This document shows positions 46,378 to 57,632 of a stretch of DNA of 64,000 nucleotides, in pieces (position 1 is the stretch's first letter; each line of letters opens with the position of its first letter). Below the pieces are notes generated by a model. That model made no database searches. It was not told where the DNA came from and saw only the letters and a list, made by a program, of their open reading frames with translations. A program made the position numbers and the translations under genes. The stretch comes from Gnetum montanum (Eukaryota > Streptophyta > Gnetopsida > Gnetales > Gnetaceae): contig MNCI01036264.1 of the NCBI GenBank assembly GCA_015680685.1, positions 10,262-74,261 of the forward strand, given 5' to 3'.

Positions 46378-47178
46378 TGATGAGTGGCGAGGTACCCCTA
46401 CACTTAACCATACGCATACAAGTGTTACATGCACGACCCGGTCGAACTCCAAGGACTAAGTGCTTACGCACCTTATGGAACACTTAAGGTTAATCCATCG
46501 TTGTCTTCCTAGACTTACTTGTATTGTCATGGTTGTATGGTTAAGTAAGTCTGAGGTATATGATTTCTATAACTTTTATCTTTTTATCGCCTATGATAAG
46601 AGAGGAAAGGGTGAAGAGACTAAGTAACTAACTTTCACTAACTAAGCTTTAATCGTCCTAGCATCAATATCCGTTCCCACTTGCTATACACACCTTGAAC
46701 TAGTGCAACACTACTAGGATTACCAAACGCTATTTGTTATTGAGTTACCAAGCGTAGCACACGTGCTCGAAGTAGTCGTACTGAATGCACTTAACTAGGA
46801 GTTGAGGGTTGAGAGAGATTAATTATCTAAGAAAGCATTTAAGCATTTAACATTAATTAAATCCTAATTATCTTAATCCATGCATTGCAAGGTTTATCAG
46901 AAAGTTCATCTTTATTTCCATACACAAATGTGTGCTCAGGTATAATTTGCTTGAATAAAGATCCGTTTACTTTGAAACTCCTACTGCGGGCACATGGAAA
47001 TTATTCTATCTCTGGAATGGTAAAATTGCCAAATTTTTGCTAAAGGTCTGGATCTAGATGGAGAAACAAGGGAAAGCCGCCTCTTATTTATAGACAAGGC
47101 GACGGGCTATGATATCACATACGCGATATCGCAGGGGTTGACGTGATATCGCGGCCCATGCAATATCGCATCCCATCA
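46378..47178 (-). repeat. Element B, 5' LTR (801 bp)
   Basis: TGATGAGTGGCGAGG...GCATCCCATCA. Minus TATA box TATAAATA at 47085-47092; U3 of 86 bp with four GATATC-type words. Differences from the partner LTR are scattered and mostly transitions. Confidence 0.92.
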
Positions 47179-47183
47179 CAAAT

Positions 47184-47910
47184 CTTTGTCATCACTGATG
47201 TTGTTTTTAAAAGTCTTGCTTTTGGATAAGGTAACCATTCAAATTATTATTTTTAGCTGACCAAGTCTTTTTTATCACTCATGTTGTTTTCTAGAGTTTT
47301 GAAAGTTGTTTTTGGCTTATCAAATCTTTTTCATCACTTGTTGTTTTTAGAAGTTTTGCTTTTGGATAAGATAACCATTTACTTCCCTTTAATGGCCAAC
47401 TCATCATAGATGGAATAAAGACAGAATACTAGAGAACATGTTGGAAGGTTCCTAAGGTTCTCAAATGAAGCCAAAAACACCTTAAAAAGCCCAAAACATG
47501 CATCAAACCTATAAGGGTGATATGGGAGGCATGGATGTAAACTAGGAAGGTAGAAACCTCAACTATGCACATGAAAACCTCAAACACAAGATGTAAACTA
47601 CTTCCCAAGTTTAGGGCTTACAATTGACTTACAAAATGCCACTAGATGACTCATCATTGAATACAAATTTATAACTCAGTGCTACTCCCTAGAATCGACC
47701 TAAATGACTATATGTACCCCTTGAATATATAGCCAATAAGTTTCATAAAACTTGAATTTAGCCAACAAGAAACTTTTGTAGAACTTGAATAAAACTTTAT
47801 AGACACAATAAAATTGAGCCCATAACATGGAGATTCTACATCAAAAGTCTTACCATAAGGCTATTATCCCATTATTATAAGATATATAAGAAAGATTCCA
47901 TTGACCCTAT
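47184..47910. other. Spacer between elements B and E
   Basis: The remainder of the split host tandem repeat, then about 500 bp of unrecognised AT-rich sequence with no ORF of note. Confidence 0.55.
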
Positions 47911-48893
47911 TGATGAGTTGTCGTTGGTTGGCTATGTCAACAAGGCCTCATCAATGCAGTTGACCCCATCAACGAGGCCTTGTCGACGCATCTTGCCCTG
48001 CATCAACGAGGCCTCGTCGATGCATCTCGCCCTGCATCAATGAGGCCCACGCACCTTCCAGCCACATTTATGGCAATCTAGATTTTAGTAGCAACAAAGC
48101 TCTTACATTTTTTCCATTCGAAAGTTAGAATTTTTTCCTTAAGTTCTTGCAACAGGAGTCATTTAGTGTTTATTCAAGCATTGTTGTACTTGAGCACAAT
48201 AGTGTGTGCGACAATAGAGATGAGCTTTTTGATAAACCTTAGAGCACTTTGGATAGATTAGCTATTTTATTTATGCATTCAATGTTTTTAATTATTTGTT
48301 AGTTGTTCTCAATTATTTCACAAATATTTTCTAGCAATTGAGTTAATGAGGTTATTGAGCTAGATAGATTAAACACATAAGTACAACCACTTCGAATGTA
48401 ACAAGTATTCACTTGGTAATCCCAGCAGCATTATTGCTTGGTACACCTAGTAGCATAGCACTTGGTCACCTAGCAACAGATATGTGGGTTCAGGATGTGT
48501 ACAGCAAGTGGGAATGGATACTTATGTTACGGTGAGTTAAATGATTAGTTAATTAATTAATTAGATTAGTTAATCAAATTACCTTTATCTACANATGAGT
48601 TAAATGATTAGTTAATTAATTAATTAGATTAGTTAATCAAATTACCTTTATCTACATTTGAGCACCGAGTTATAAAACATAAAAAAATGATAAAAATTGA
48701 ATTCTTCAGTTACACTTAACCATACCAACGAACGTCACAAGTGTAGTTGGAAAGACAATGATTGATATTGAGGCTAGATTCAATTCCCAAAGGGCTAGTG
48801 CACTAGAAACGACGAAGTCGGAATTCAACCGAATCATGCATGAACACTTTGTGATTTGTATGGTTGGGTGTAGGGGTACCTCGCCACTCATCA
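47911..48893 (+). repeat. Element E, 5' LTR
   Basis: The U3 repeats a GGCCTCRTCRAYGCA-type word four to five times, including the near-palindrome ATCAACGAGGCCTCGTCGAT (48002-48021). No clean TATA box is left (CACATTTATGG near 48066). The R/U5 part (from about 48,130) resembles element A. True length is about 920 bp if the N-flanking duplication is removed. Confidence 0.8.
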
Positions 48894-48912
48894 TTGGCAT
48901 CGTTGTTGAGGA
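48894..48912 (+). other. Element E primer-binding site
   Basis: TTGGCATCGTTGTTGAGGA, tRNA-Asp type with extra mismatches, directly after the LTR. Confidence 0.78.
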
Positions 48913-49051
48913 CTTTGTTTGTGGAACATGCGCTATTTAGGTCTAAGTGAATATCACTAATATTATTGTATGAAGCTAAAGGTCAATATCATTTCCACTA
49001 TACATAAAAAATTATTGAAAGCACACTAACAATTTCATTTTGTTTTGCAAA

Positions 49052-51000
49052 ATGTCTTTTTCTTCTTGTAAGCCTGAAGATACTAAACCACTAGTTCCAT
49101 AAGAATGCAAGGTGGTATACACTCATCTAGATGAGTTTGTACCAAATTTCACTTTCATCCTACATCAAGATGAACAAATGTGATGGCGTGATATGGAGGG
49201 CAATGTTATCCTTCCCCTTAATAGATTGGTGCTCAAAATGCTATTTAAAACTCTTAACAAGTTGGGAATAGCATATCTTTAAGAAGAGTACGTTGTGGAT
49301 GGATATGACACTCAAAACTACTATCCCACTGAAACACAACGTAAATGAGATAAATGTTAGGAGAAACTTCACAAAGCTACAAAGGGGAAACATTATACTA
49401 ACCCCTTATTCCTACTAGATTAAGAAGATGATGAGGATCCTCCCTTGGAAGGTTCTCAACATGAAGATTCTCCACCCCCTACTACTGATGGCAAGGGTGT
49501 GAACCTAACCTTGCAATTGACTATTCATAAATTGGGGTGAGGAAAGAGTGATAGCCAAAGTAGGGACTTGGGTAAACATCGCAACAACAAGGGATCTAAG
49601 GATGGAGACCATAATATGCGTAAGAGTGGTCATGGGCACCATGGTGGCAATGTCAATCCACCTTCCTCTTCATCCTTTTCATTCAATTTTAAACATTCCT
49701 CTTCATTTAACAATTCTCATGGAAGTCACCGTTAAAAAAACTGCGATGAAGGTGATTGATGAAATAATAATGACTTTGAAGGTCAATAAAATCGAAGGGG
49801 TGGCGGAAACCATCATCAATGCGATAATGATGATGAAACTTTATGGGCAACTCGCAGTATTCTTAACATTGCGGAGGTAGTGAAAATCCTGACCAAGCAT
49901 ATGAAGGATAGTTGGATCAAGTGCCTAAATATGAAAAATATCCCAAGATTTAAGGGGGGATACAATTATGATCCACAGACACATCTACAAGCTTTTCATG
50001 ATGCCTGGGCCTTACAAAACATAGAGAATGAGTGGCAGAAACTCAAGCTTTTTCCAAAGATACTCAATAAGGAAGTTGAAAGCTAGTATCGATTCTTGGA
50101 ACTAGAATCTATCTGAAGATGGAATACCATGTTATAATTGTTCAATGACAAACATCAAACATACTTTAGAGTGTCTAATATGAGAAGGCAAATCCAAGGC
50201 TAGAAACAAGAAGCACATGAACCCTTGGATGCCGCCATGGGTTGATAATATTCACTCCTACACCAATGATCAGGCCATGGTTACTCTTAGAGGGAACAAC
50301 TTTGCCACATCATAGATGAACTTAGGGTAGAAATAAGAAGAACACTTGGGGTGTATGCCCAAGGAAGATTGTCTAAAATGAGAGCTCATTGGATCCAAAG
50401 GTTAATTGAGCAAGTAGTAAAAGAAGAAGGTGAGCTACGAAAGAGGGAAAGTGCTAAAGAATATAATAGGAATCCTTTCATTAGAAATTGAGAGGTTTGA
50501 TTTTGTGATGAGGAGGATTCACCACTTGATGAAGTGGTGAACAAAAAGACCTTGCTCGTCCAAAAATCTATTTATGATATTTCAACCAAGGTTGACAAGT
50601 TATGGGACTCTTTGGATGAAAAGTTTCAAACCACCTTAAAGATTGCCAAAGAATCCAAAGAGCAAAATAGTGATTGTAATTGTAGGAGGTGAAAAGATGT
50701 TGAACGTGCCCACCAAAGAGGTAAGGGCAAAGCTGTTGTAGTAGAGGAAGTTGTGGAGTCTGACTCTGATGATGAAACCGAATGTGACATCTATCGATAT
50801 GAACATCCAAAGGGATGTTGCCCTATGATGTTACACTTACAAGAGTCTCGAGTGTATGCATTGAATCCTTGCCTAGCATGTAGGCAAGCTCTAAGATGAT
50901 TACCTTACCCTCAAGGTAGTATAAGAAAGTTCCACTAGCAATAACAAGCTTACTACCCAAGTGGAACTCCTCCATAACTGTACGAACAATACCAATAGTG
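49052..51000 (+). pseudogene. Element E gag, heavily mutated
   Basis: Starts MSFSSCKPEDTKPLVP (about 49052). Blocks: FVPNFTFILHQDEQM, FKGGYNYDPQTHLQAFHDAW (about 49950), HEPLDAAMG, LGVYAQGRLSKMRAHWIQRL, STKVDKLWDSLDEKFQTTLK and CDIYRYEHPKGCC, in which the second cysteine of the zinc knuckle has become Tyr. At least a dozen stops. No protease because the element ends at 51076. Confidence 0.72.
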
Positions 51001-51076
51001 GTATCAACCACAGTCATGGGGAATGCCACCACCAAGGTAGCACTACCCTTATAGGCAACTAGATTCATATGGGTAC

Positions 51077-52640
51077 TGAAACACCGCTAATTTTGGCCTA
51101 GCACTTTGAAATGGAAACGATTCAAGCCCTTTCGAAGTTTCGGAGAAAAAAATTGACTAAGGCATTGACCTCATCCCCAGCCTGCCCAAGGCAGTTTGCT
51201 TACCCTCAGCATGAACAACTCCAAACAGCATGAAATCAAGTCAAAAGTGGTTGACAATTGCTCAAAGTTCAAAAATTCTAGTGTTCAACGTCCAACGCCC
51301 AAAATTATAAGTTTTTAGATCACGTTACAGGTCACGTTGAGCATGACCACAACGTGACCTACCCAAAAAGGGCTCCAAATCAAACACATTCAAGCTCAAA
51401 TTTCTTGATCTAGATCACACATAGGTAGGCAGCAATTATACTTAAAAATAGGCTTCAAAAAATTCCAAATTAGGTGTAAAAAGTTGCATCTTTCCAACCT
51501 CATTCTCAGGTCACGCTGAGGTCACGCCCAGCGTGATTGCCTAGTGTGACTCACGCTTAGGTCACACTGGGGTCACACCCAGTGTGGTTGCCCATTGTGA
51601 CTATAGCATGAATTCTAGTCACACTTGCATGAAAACACTTCAAATGCACACCAAAGATACGCTGAAGCCAAAAAACTCACGTTGGAAGTCCTGGTCAGAC
51701 AGAGATACCTCGAATAGTCTCAAATTGACATCTCGACATCCCGCAGCACCCGATCCATGATCAAGCGAGCCGGGTCAAATTTCTCTTATTGTAAATTTCA
51801 TTGTAAATCCCCATTTATGGGCATGTCAAGCCCTCATGGTCCAAATTAAATGTACTTTCATGGGCTTGAGTAACCCACAAGTTGTAAAATGCAATGCACT
51901 TGGTCAAAAATGTAGCTTGCCAACACACATCCAACTCATGCACAACTGTTCGACACACATCCAACTCATGCACAACTATCCATTGGACACATGTCAATTG
52001 ATTTGTTTTCCTATTAAATCCCAACCATTGATTTTGTTCTGGAATTCTGCATCCAAGCCTGGTCTAGCCCTATAAATACCCTATCAATTCATGTGAAAGG
52101 AGGAGAAGGAGATTTTGGAAATTCTAAGAACATAGGCAGAACCAGCAAATCCTTGGGCGCTCAACACACTTGACTCCTGACATCCAAGCACTTCTCACCT
52201 ACATCATCACATCATCACATCATCTCGTCATATCACCCCGGGGCTAGGCGTTTGACTTGCCATCTGCACATGTGCAACTACGCTTTGACCGATGCATACT
52301 TTTTTTAAACAATACAATACAGTTTCATTATTGCATTCCATTTACATTGTTTAGCTCTGTTTATGCGTTATTTATAATTCAGTACGCTCTGTTTACATTT
52401 CATGTCACTGTTTGCATTCCGTTTACATCCCATTTACATCGTTTACGATAACCCCAGTGCTAGCCGTAGCTTACGCTCGGGGAAGTCCTTGGTTGATTTG
52501 CATGCAGACCATCCAAGGTACTCTACCTTCGTTTACTTTTCTAGCTTTCCCTCGGGCGAAGGTAGGGTCAGCTATCTCTGCCTGATAATATTTTGGTGTC
52601 TGTTTCCCTTCCATCCTTACAACAACGATTTAGGTCAATA
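51077..52640 (+). repeat. LTR X1 (about 1.56 kb)
   Basis: Starts TGAAACACCGCTAATTTTGG, aligned with the starts at 57633 and about 60302. TATAAATA at 52071-52078. The U3 contains repeated GTCACGCT/AGCGTGA words (51310-51605). The R/U5 (52440-52640) is well conserved with X2 and X3 (GGGGAAGTCCTTG, CAAGGTACTCTRCCTTCGTT). The end is set at GGTCAATA by alignment and is approximate. It inserted into element E. Confidence 0.75.
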
Positions 52641-52736
52641 GAGTTTTTGGCGCTAGAAGGAGGGCCTAATTTGCCATTGTTAAAACATCGATCATGCTAC
52701 CTATTAAAAAATTTTCATCTTATCCCTACAAGTCTC

Positions 52737-52880
52737 CTATCTCTATTGGTCACGCTAAGCTTGTCCTTGAGCCTATCCCTATTGGTCATGCTGAGCTTGT
52801 CCCTGTGAGTCACACTGAGCTTGTCCCTGTGAGTCACGCTGTGGTTTGATCAGTTTGGTCATGTTGTGTTTGTGTCACAC
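52737..52880. repeat. X1 leader minisatellite
   Basis: About four imperfect units of the type GTCACGCTGAGCTTGTCCCT (24-36 bp) between PBS and gag. The GTCACGCT word also occurs in the X1 LTR. Confidence 0.75.
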
Positions 52881-52944
52881 TAGTCACGGTGAAATTGCTT
52901 GCAATCCAACTTCATTCAACTAGCCCTGTCTACTCACATTCATC

Positions 52945-54615
52945 ATGGAATCTTTCCAAATCAACCTAGTAACACTACCAATCGCTGAAACTTCGAACCT
53001 TGTGATTGCTATGGAATCCATAACCATTATTGAACACATAAATCCTCAAGGCCCTACACACCAGTCGCTTAGGCTACAAGGCAAGGGCCCTACTTATGTG
53101 ACTCTTACACCTGAACAACATAACTTCATTTGTGTCAAAATCCAAGCCAACTTACCTATTGACCGTATAGAGAGGGAAGCAAAGAGAGAATATGAATTTA
53201 TCCACAAAGGAGGATGTGAGTTCATCCCTTTAGCATTTGACATAATCCCGCTATCTGAAAATCATCATAAACTCATATCACAGCTTCTTATGGCTAAAAG
53301 TCAAGCCTTACAGCTACTGCCAATAGAGCCTCAAGATGAGGAAGATGATTTTGCAGCCTAATCTGAACATGGAGATTCCTACCATACCATCAGTCCCCAT
53401 GCCTACACAAACCCATTATTCCACCCTTTCTTGGAAGAAACTGTGCTTCCTCCTTCATTCACAAACACTCGAGTACCAGTTTGCTGACAAGAGGTACCTA
53501 CTTTCCTTCCTATCTTCTCAGTACTCAATAATATTCACTCTAATGCATCTACTTCCATCATTCCTCCAAAAGTACAGTCCTAACAACTCCCTCCCCAAAC
53601 CAATGTAGAGTCAATCTTTTGACCTCAAGTAATTGGAATGCCATCGATCATACCAGCTTCCACATCCACCCATTACATACTTCAGGTGCAGATCCATGGA
53701 GCACCATTGATTACTCCAACCCAACACGTTTAGGGTGTTACCTCACAACTTATGGTTGGGCAGTGGGTTCCACCAGTAGTCTCAATTCCAAATACCATCC
53801 CACCACAACAAACGTTATTCTAACAACCTCTCTTTCCACAAATAATGCAACAATTAAATCATTATCATCCACAATCTGCTCAATCCACTGGTTTTCCTAC
53901 CGTCCAAGAATGGGAAAACATAAAAAATGATGCACTCTTTGGTAGAGGAATTAAAACGCCTTAAAAATGTGAACAATGAGGAAGTCAAAGTACTAGATTT
54001 CTATCAAGATGACCTAATTGACCCCTCAGTTCCACCCTTAACCTTGCCAAAGGGAGTCTCATTACCTCAGTTGACCAAGTACAATGGAGAGGGAGACCCA
54101 AATGCCCACCTAGTGACATTCTGAACCGAAAGTCTTTTGCTTCAGGAATGGCCCCATGTAATTCTGCATGTGTTTTCTATGTCCTTAATAGGAAGAGCCT
54201 TAGACTGGTACTGAGCCTTACCCCGTAGCTCTATATCTTCTCTGGAGGATTTGTTGCACTAGTTTGTCACCCGTTTCAAATACAATCTAAAACCTGAAGC
54301 CACGTTAGATAACTTGATTCAAATTAAGCAAGTGCCTTTAGAGCCAGCACAAAAATTTATCCAAAGATGGATCACCGCCCTAAATGAACTTCATGAACCT
54401 ATTCCTGAAACATATCTACTTACCATTCTTAAGGCAGCTGCAAATGACTTCATTAAATCGAAGCTTTATTATCTAAAACCTCGTACTTTGAGTTAGGCAT
54501 TTGTACAAATTAAAGACATAGAAGAGGCTGCACAAAAAAGTAATAACCCAGCCTACTCACCCTTTAGGAGCCAACACATGAGGAAAGATAAATCTGGAAC
54601 AACGGTAGTAGCAGT
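52945..54615 (+). pseudogene. X1 gag
   Basis: The ATG at 52945 starts MESFQINLVTLPIAETSN. The first 139 codons are open (LTPEQHNFICVKIQANLPID, EFIHKGGCEFIPLAFDIIPL) and end in EDDFAA at a TAA replacing a Gln codon of X3. After a frame change come LTLPKGVSLPQLTKYNGEGD (about 54040), a GRALDWY gag-core motif and FVTRFKYNLKPEATLDNLIQ, QKFIQRWITALNELHEPIPE. Several stops replace Gln or Trp codons present in X3. Structural particle protein of the element. Confidence 0.75.
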
Positions 54616-54787
54616 GGCTAAAACAACCTGACTTAGTCATCCAGGATAAAAAGGAAAACAACCCGTTGTCCCAAACAACTACAAAAGAACCACACCCACT
54701 CCTACACCTGAAAATTCTTTAAATAGAAACAAAAACACAGGTCATGTCCATACCTTCAAAAGAAAAGACCCCACTTAATACACACCA

Positions 54788-56375
54788 TTGCCCATGAAGC
54801 CTTCACAACTACTTAATCAACTTCTAAAGGCGAGGCTAATTCAACACAAACAAATGTCTCCTGCGGCCTCTCAAAGACACGATCGATTTTGCGAATTGGC
54901 CAAAAATCCAGCCTTAGCAACAGCCAACAAACCTCCTATTCCAAAAGGCTTTAGGTTAGATAGGTTTTGTGAATATCACCAATGGTGAGGTCATGGGAAT
55001 GATTACTACTTTACGTTGAAACAGGACATACAACGTATGATTGATAGGGGCAAAGTAGTGTTCGACGAGGCAAAACCCGTAAGACCCCAAAACCAATCCA
55101 TGGGGGTTTACAAGGATCCTCTCAATACCAATGATGCACCATATGTGATTAATACTATCCATGTGGAAGACAGACAAGACGTTCGTCGAAAACCTTTTGT
55201 GATTCGTGGGCCTTCAGAAAACACACCCACCCCAACATATCCTCAAATCCCTTTCACCATGTGCACATCCCGCACACCATCAAAACCATTCGTCATTCGT
55301 GTACCTTCTTCTGTTGTGGCCACAACCACACCACCTAAAAACCGACCCATTCCCTTTGTAATCCAGGTGCCAAAATGCCCTAATACATAACCCACCTCCT
55401 TTCCCCCATGACATTTGTGAGAATGTCTTGCCGATAGACTAACAAGAGAATGTTTGGAAAGGGAAAACCATCAATACAAATTGGGACCACCAAAACCAAC
55501 ATCGCTAAATGCTGTTCCTATGGGTCTGCCCACTAATGGGCCTAGTACGAGTCATCAAAATGAGGATAATGTCACGAGTCATGTTCCAAACCCAGCATCT
55601 TCAGTAAAAACCCCTCCATGGGAAATATGAATGCTAGGTCAAATGGACCAAATCTCTACAGACAAGGGTGCCTCAAATGGTAAAGACCTAGCAAATGCGT
55701 TGATGTAAGTCACACAAGCTTTAAAACAAAAAAAATGCTTCTTTAAGCCTATATGATCTAGTAATGACTTTGCTAGTACATCGAGAAGCTCTCGTACGTA
55801 TGTTAACTTCAGTCCATGTTAGTGAGGATCTTCCTGCAGGTGGACCATCCATTCATGCAGTATTATCCGCACAACCTTAGGAATCGAAGACTACATCCCT
55901 AGAATTTCACGCTAAGGACATTAAGCTAGATGAGAAAATGGGAGAAGTTACTGCCACCCCTATGTTCATAACGATACAGGTTAATCATTTCAAGATACAT
56001 ATGGTGCATGTCGATGACAACACAACAACCAATGTAATACCTTTTTCCATCATCAAAAAACTAGGACTTACTGAACAAATATAGCTCACGACAACCTCTT
56101 TCCTAAAATCCTTTAGTGGTTCCTATGTTGGAGTAAGAGGTATGGCTACCTTGGATTTCATAGCCAGGGATCAATTCCCCACATTAGCTGAATTCATAGT
56201 AGTCGATGAAATGCTAGGATTTAATCTGATCCTAGGACGTCCCTGGCTAGCTCAAGTGAAAGTTGTATCTTCCCCAATCAATCAGGAGATCCACCTACCT
56301 TATGAGGATGGTGAGATCATCATATATGGAGATGTAATAGTACCACCTACTTCCTCAAACCCTGGAGTGAATTAG
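54788..56375 (+). pseudogene. X1 zinc-finger-like and protease-like region
   Basis: RLDRFCEYHQW, a stop, then GHGNDYYFTLKQDIQRMIDR (about 54940-55060) matches the C-x-x-H-x-x-x-GH nucleic-acid-binding block at the end of Tat/Ogre gag. The downstream part (55920-56375) reads MFITIQVNHFKIHMVHVDDN, NVIPFSIIKKLGL and NLILGRPWLAQ, the retropepsin framework, but the catalytic D-T/S-G is replaced by D-D-N, so it would be inactive. One TAG lies after TEQI. The reading continues with interruptions to about 56640. Confidence 0.65.
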
Positions 56376-56646
56376 GAATCAAAAATTGAATTTGCTGAGT
56401 CTAAGCAAGGCACCATGAGCATACTTCAAAACATAACTCCAACATTAACTTCCAATCCTATCAAAACTGAAGAAACACTAGACAATATGAACATAAGCAC
56501 CATTCCTACCGATGTCTCTTAGTTGGAATTACCCTTTGATATCACCGATGAAGGAGAAGGTGAATATAAAATCTTACCCGCATGCTCAACCCCATATGCT
56601 AAATTACAAAGGGTCAAAAAGCAACTCAATAAACAGAATTAAAACA

Positions 56647-56727
56647 ACGAAATGTTCGAAATGACGTTAAACTATGAAATGTTAGATATGACGTTAAACT
56701 ACGAAATGTCTGAAATGACGTTAAACT
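56647..56727. repeat. 27-bp tandem repeat, three units
   Basis: GAAATGTYxGAxATGACGTT units begin at 56647, 56674 and 56701. In X1 3' sequence. Confidence 0.88.
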
Positions 56728-57632
56728 AGCCATGGTCAGAAATGGCCAATTCCGTTTAAAACTTTCTAAAAACGTTACTACCTTTGGCCCACCATGACAT
56801 AAAATTGGTAATCTTTTCTTTAACAACAAATGCAACAGTCCATCAAGGCTTTAAACTAATGTACCAAGCCTGAAATAGCTTTAAACTAGAGCCAACAAGT
56901 TACAGAATTCACGAACTCCCGTCATTTTACATTGAATTTTCATTTACAAGTTACAAGTTACGATTTAGATTCATGAACGGTCGTTGCCTTCTTTTTCAAA
57001 TATTTACCTTATATTTTGCTTTACACTTTAGAAATTTTTGTTACATTTAGTTGCACACATATACTCGAGAAAACAAAGAAAAATAATAAAAAACATAAAA
57101 AATAACAAAAATAGTTACATAGAACATCAAGATAACGAAGGAATGCAACCATTTTATACCATAATTAAAGTTAGGCCATTACATCTGTCTTTATACATTC
57201 CATCAAACATCAAAAAAAAAAACATCAAATGGCTTAAGCTTGACTAATGCAAAGCTCATAAATGGGGTTGATCCCCATGATCCTCTTCCTCAGTCACTCC
57301 TCCACTAGGGCTAGCCCCATCATTAATATGTCCCTACAAATCGAAAAACAAAAAATAAAACCAAACAGGTAAGGGTAATAAAGTAAATCATAAACACAAA
57401 AATAGGAAAATAGTAATACTAACAATGAATAATGATAAAATCATACAAAAATGAATGCCACAATAAAATACTCACAAGTGAGGAAGGTCCCAAGTTTTCC
57501 TCCAAATGCCACAGAATCTCCTTCTTGGGCATATTTTCTCAATCCTCCTCCAAGCCAAGATCAATGCCAGCAAGTGCTTTGCCTTTCTCCACTAGGGTCC
57601 AAGTAGGGTGCTCAAGGGAAAATACACCTATC
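56728..57632 (+). other. X1 3' non-coding region
   Basis: No gene recognised. A-rich run at about 57,060-57,110. A weak purine tract (CAAGGGAAAATA) lies about 15 bp before LTR X2. I see nothing else. Confidence 0.55.

Larger units (their letters stand above)
40022..47178 (-). mobile_element. LTR retrotransposon B, non-autonomous (gag + protease), minus orientation
   Basis: Two LTRs of equal length (801 bp) with a perfect CAAAT target-site duplication (40017-40021, 47179-47183). The PBS lies left of the right LTR, the purine tract right of the left LTR. The internal region carries the best-preserved gag and an uninterrupted 219-codon protease ORF, then about 2 kb of non-coding 3' sequence. 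No reverse transcriptase or integrase. Same family as A. Confidence 0.93.
39950..47410. repeat. Host tandem repeat split by element B
   Basis: Left of B, GACCAAGTCTTTTTTATG...GAAAGTTGTTTTTGGCTTAC (about 39955-40016); right of B the same text reappears (about 47255-47325) with TTTTGCTTTTGGATAAG phrases at about 47215 and 47350. The unit is about 135 bp and two or more copies exist. Element B inserted inside one copy. Confidence 0.75.
47911..51076 (+). mobile_element. LTR retrotransposon E, 3' half lost, plus orientation
   Basis: 5' LTR 47911-48893 (TGATGAGTTG...CCACTCATCA), PBS, and gag up to the position of AGTCATGGGG (about 51014), where LTR X1 begins. No 3' LTR in the window. The left flank is CCTAT with no visible partner. 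Same superfamily as A/B, but the U3 uses different words. The LTR includes a roughly 62-bp duplication around the N at 48594. Confidence 0.82.
51077..57632 (+). mobile_element. LTR retrotransposon X1 (gag + protease-like, no polymerase)
   Basis: LTR, PBS TTGGCGCTAGAAGGAGGG (52645-52662), a leader with short tandem repeats, gag, protease-like region, then about 1 kb of non-coding sequence up to LTR X2, which may serve as its 3' LTR. Gag style and PBS point to the Tat/Ogre side of Ty3/gypsy (inference). No reverse transcriptase, RNase H or integrase. Confidence 0.7.

Noticed and set aside
56626-56835. Minus-strand ORF with repeated SLTS/FHSLTSF phrases
   Set aside because: Shadow of the 27-bp tandem repeat in X1 3' sequence.
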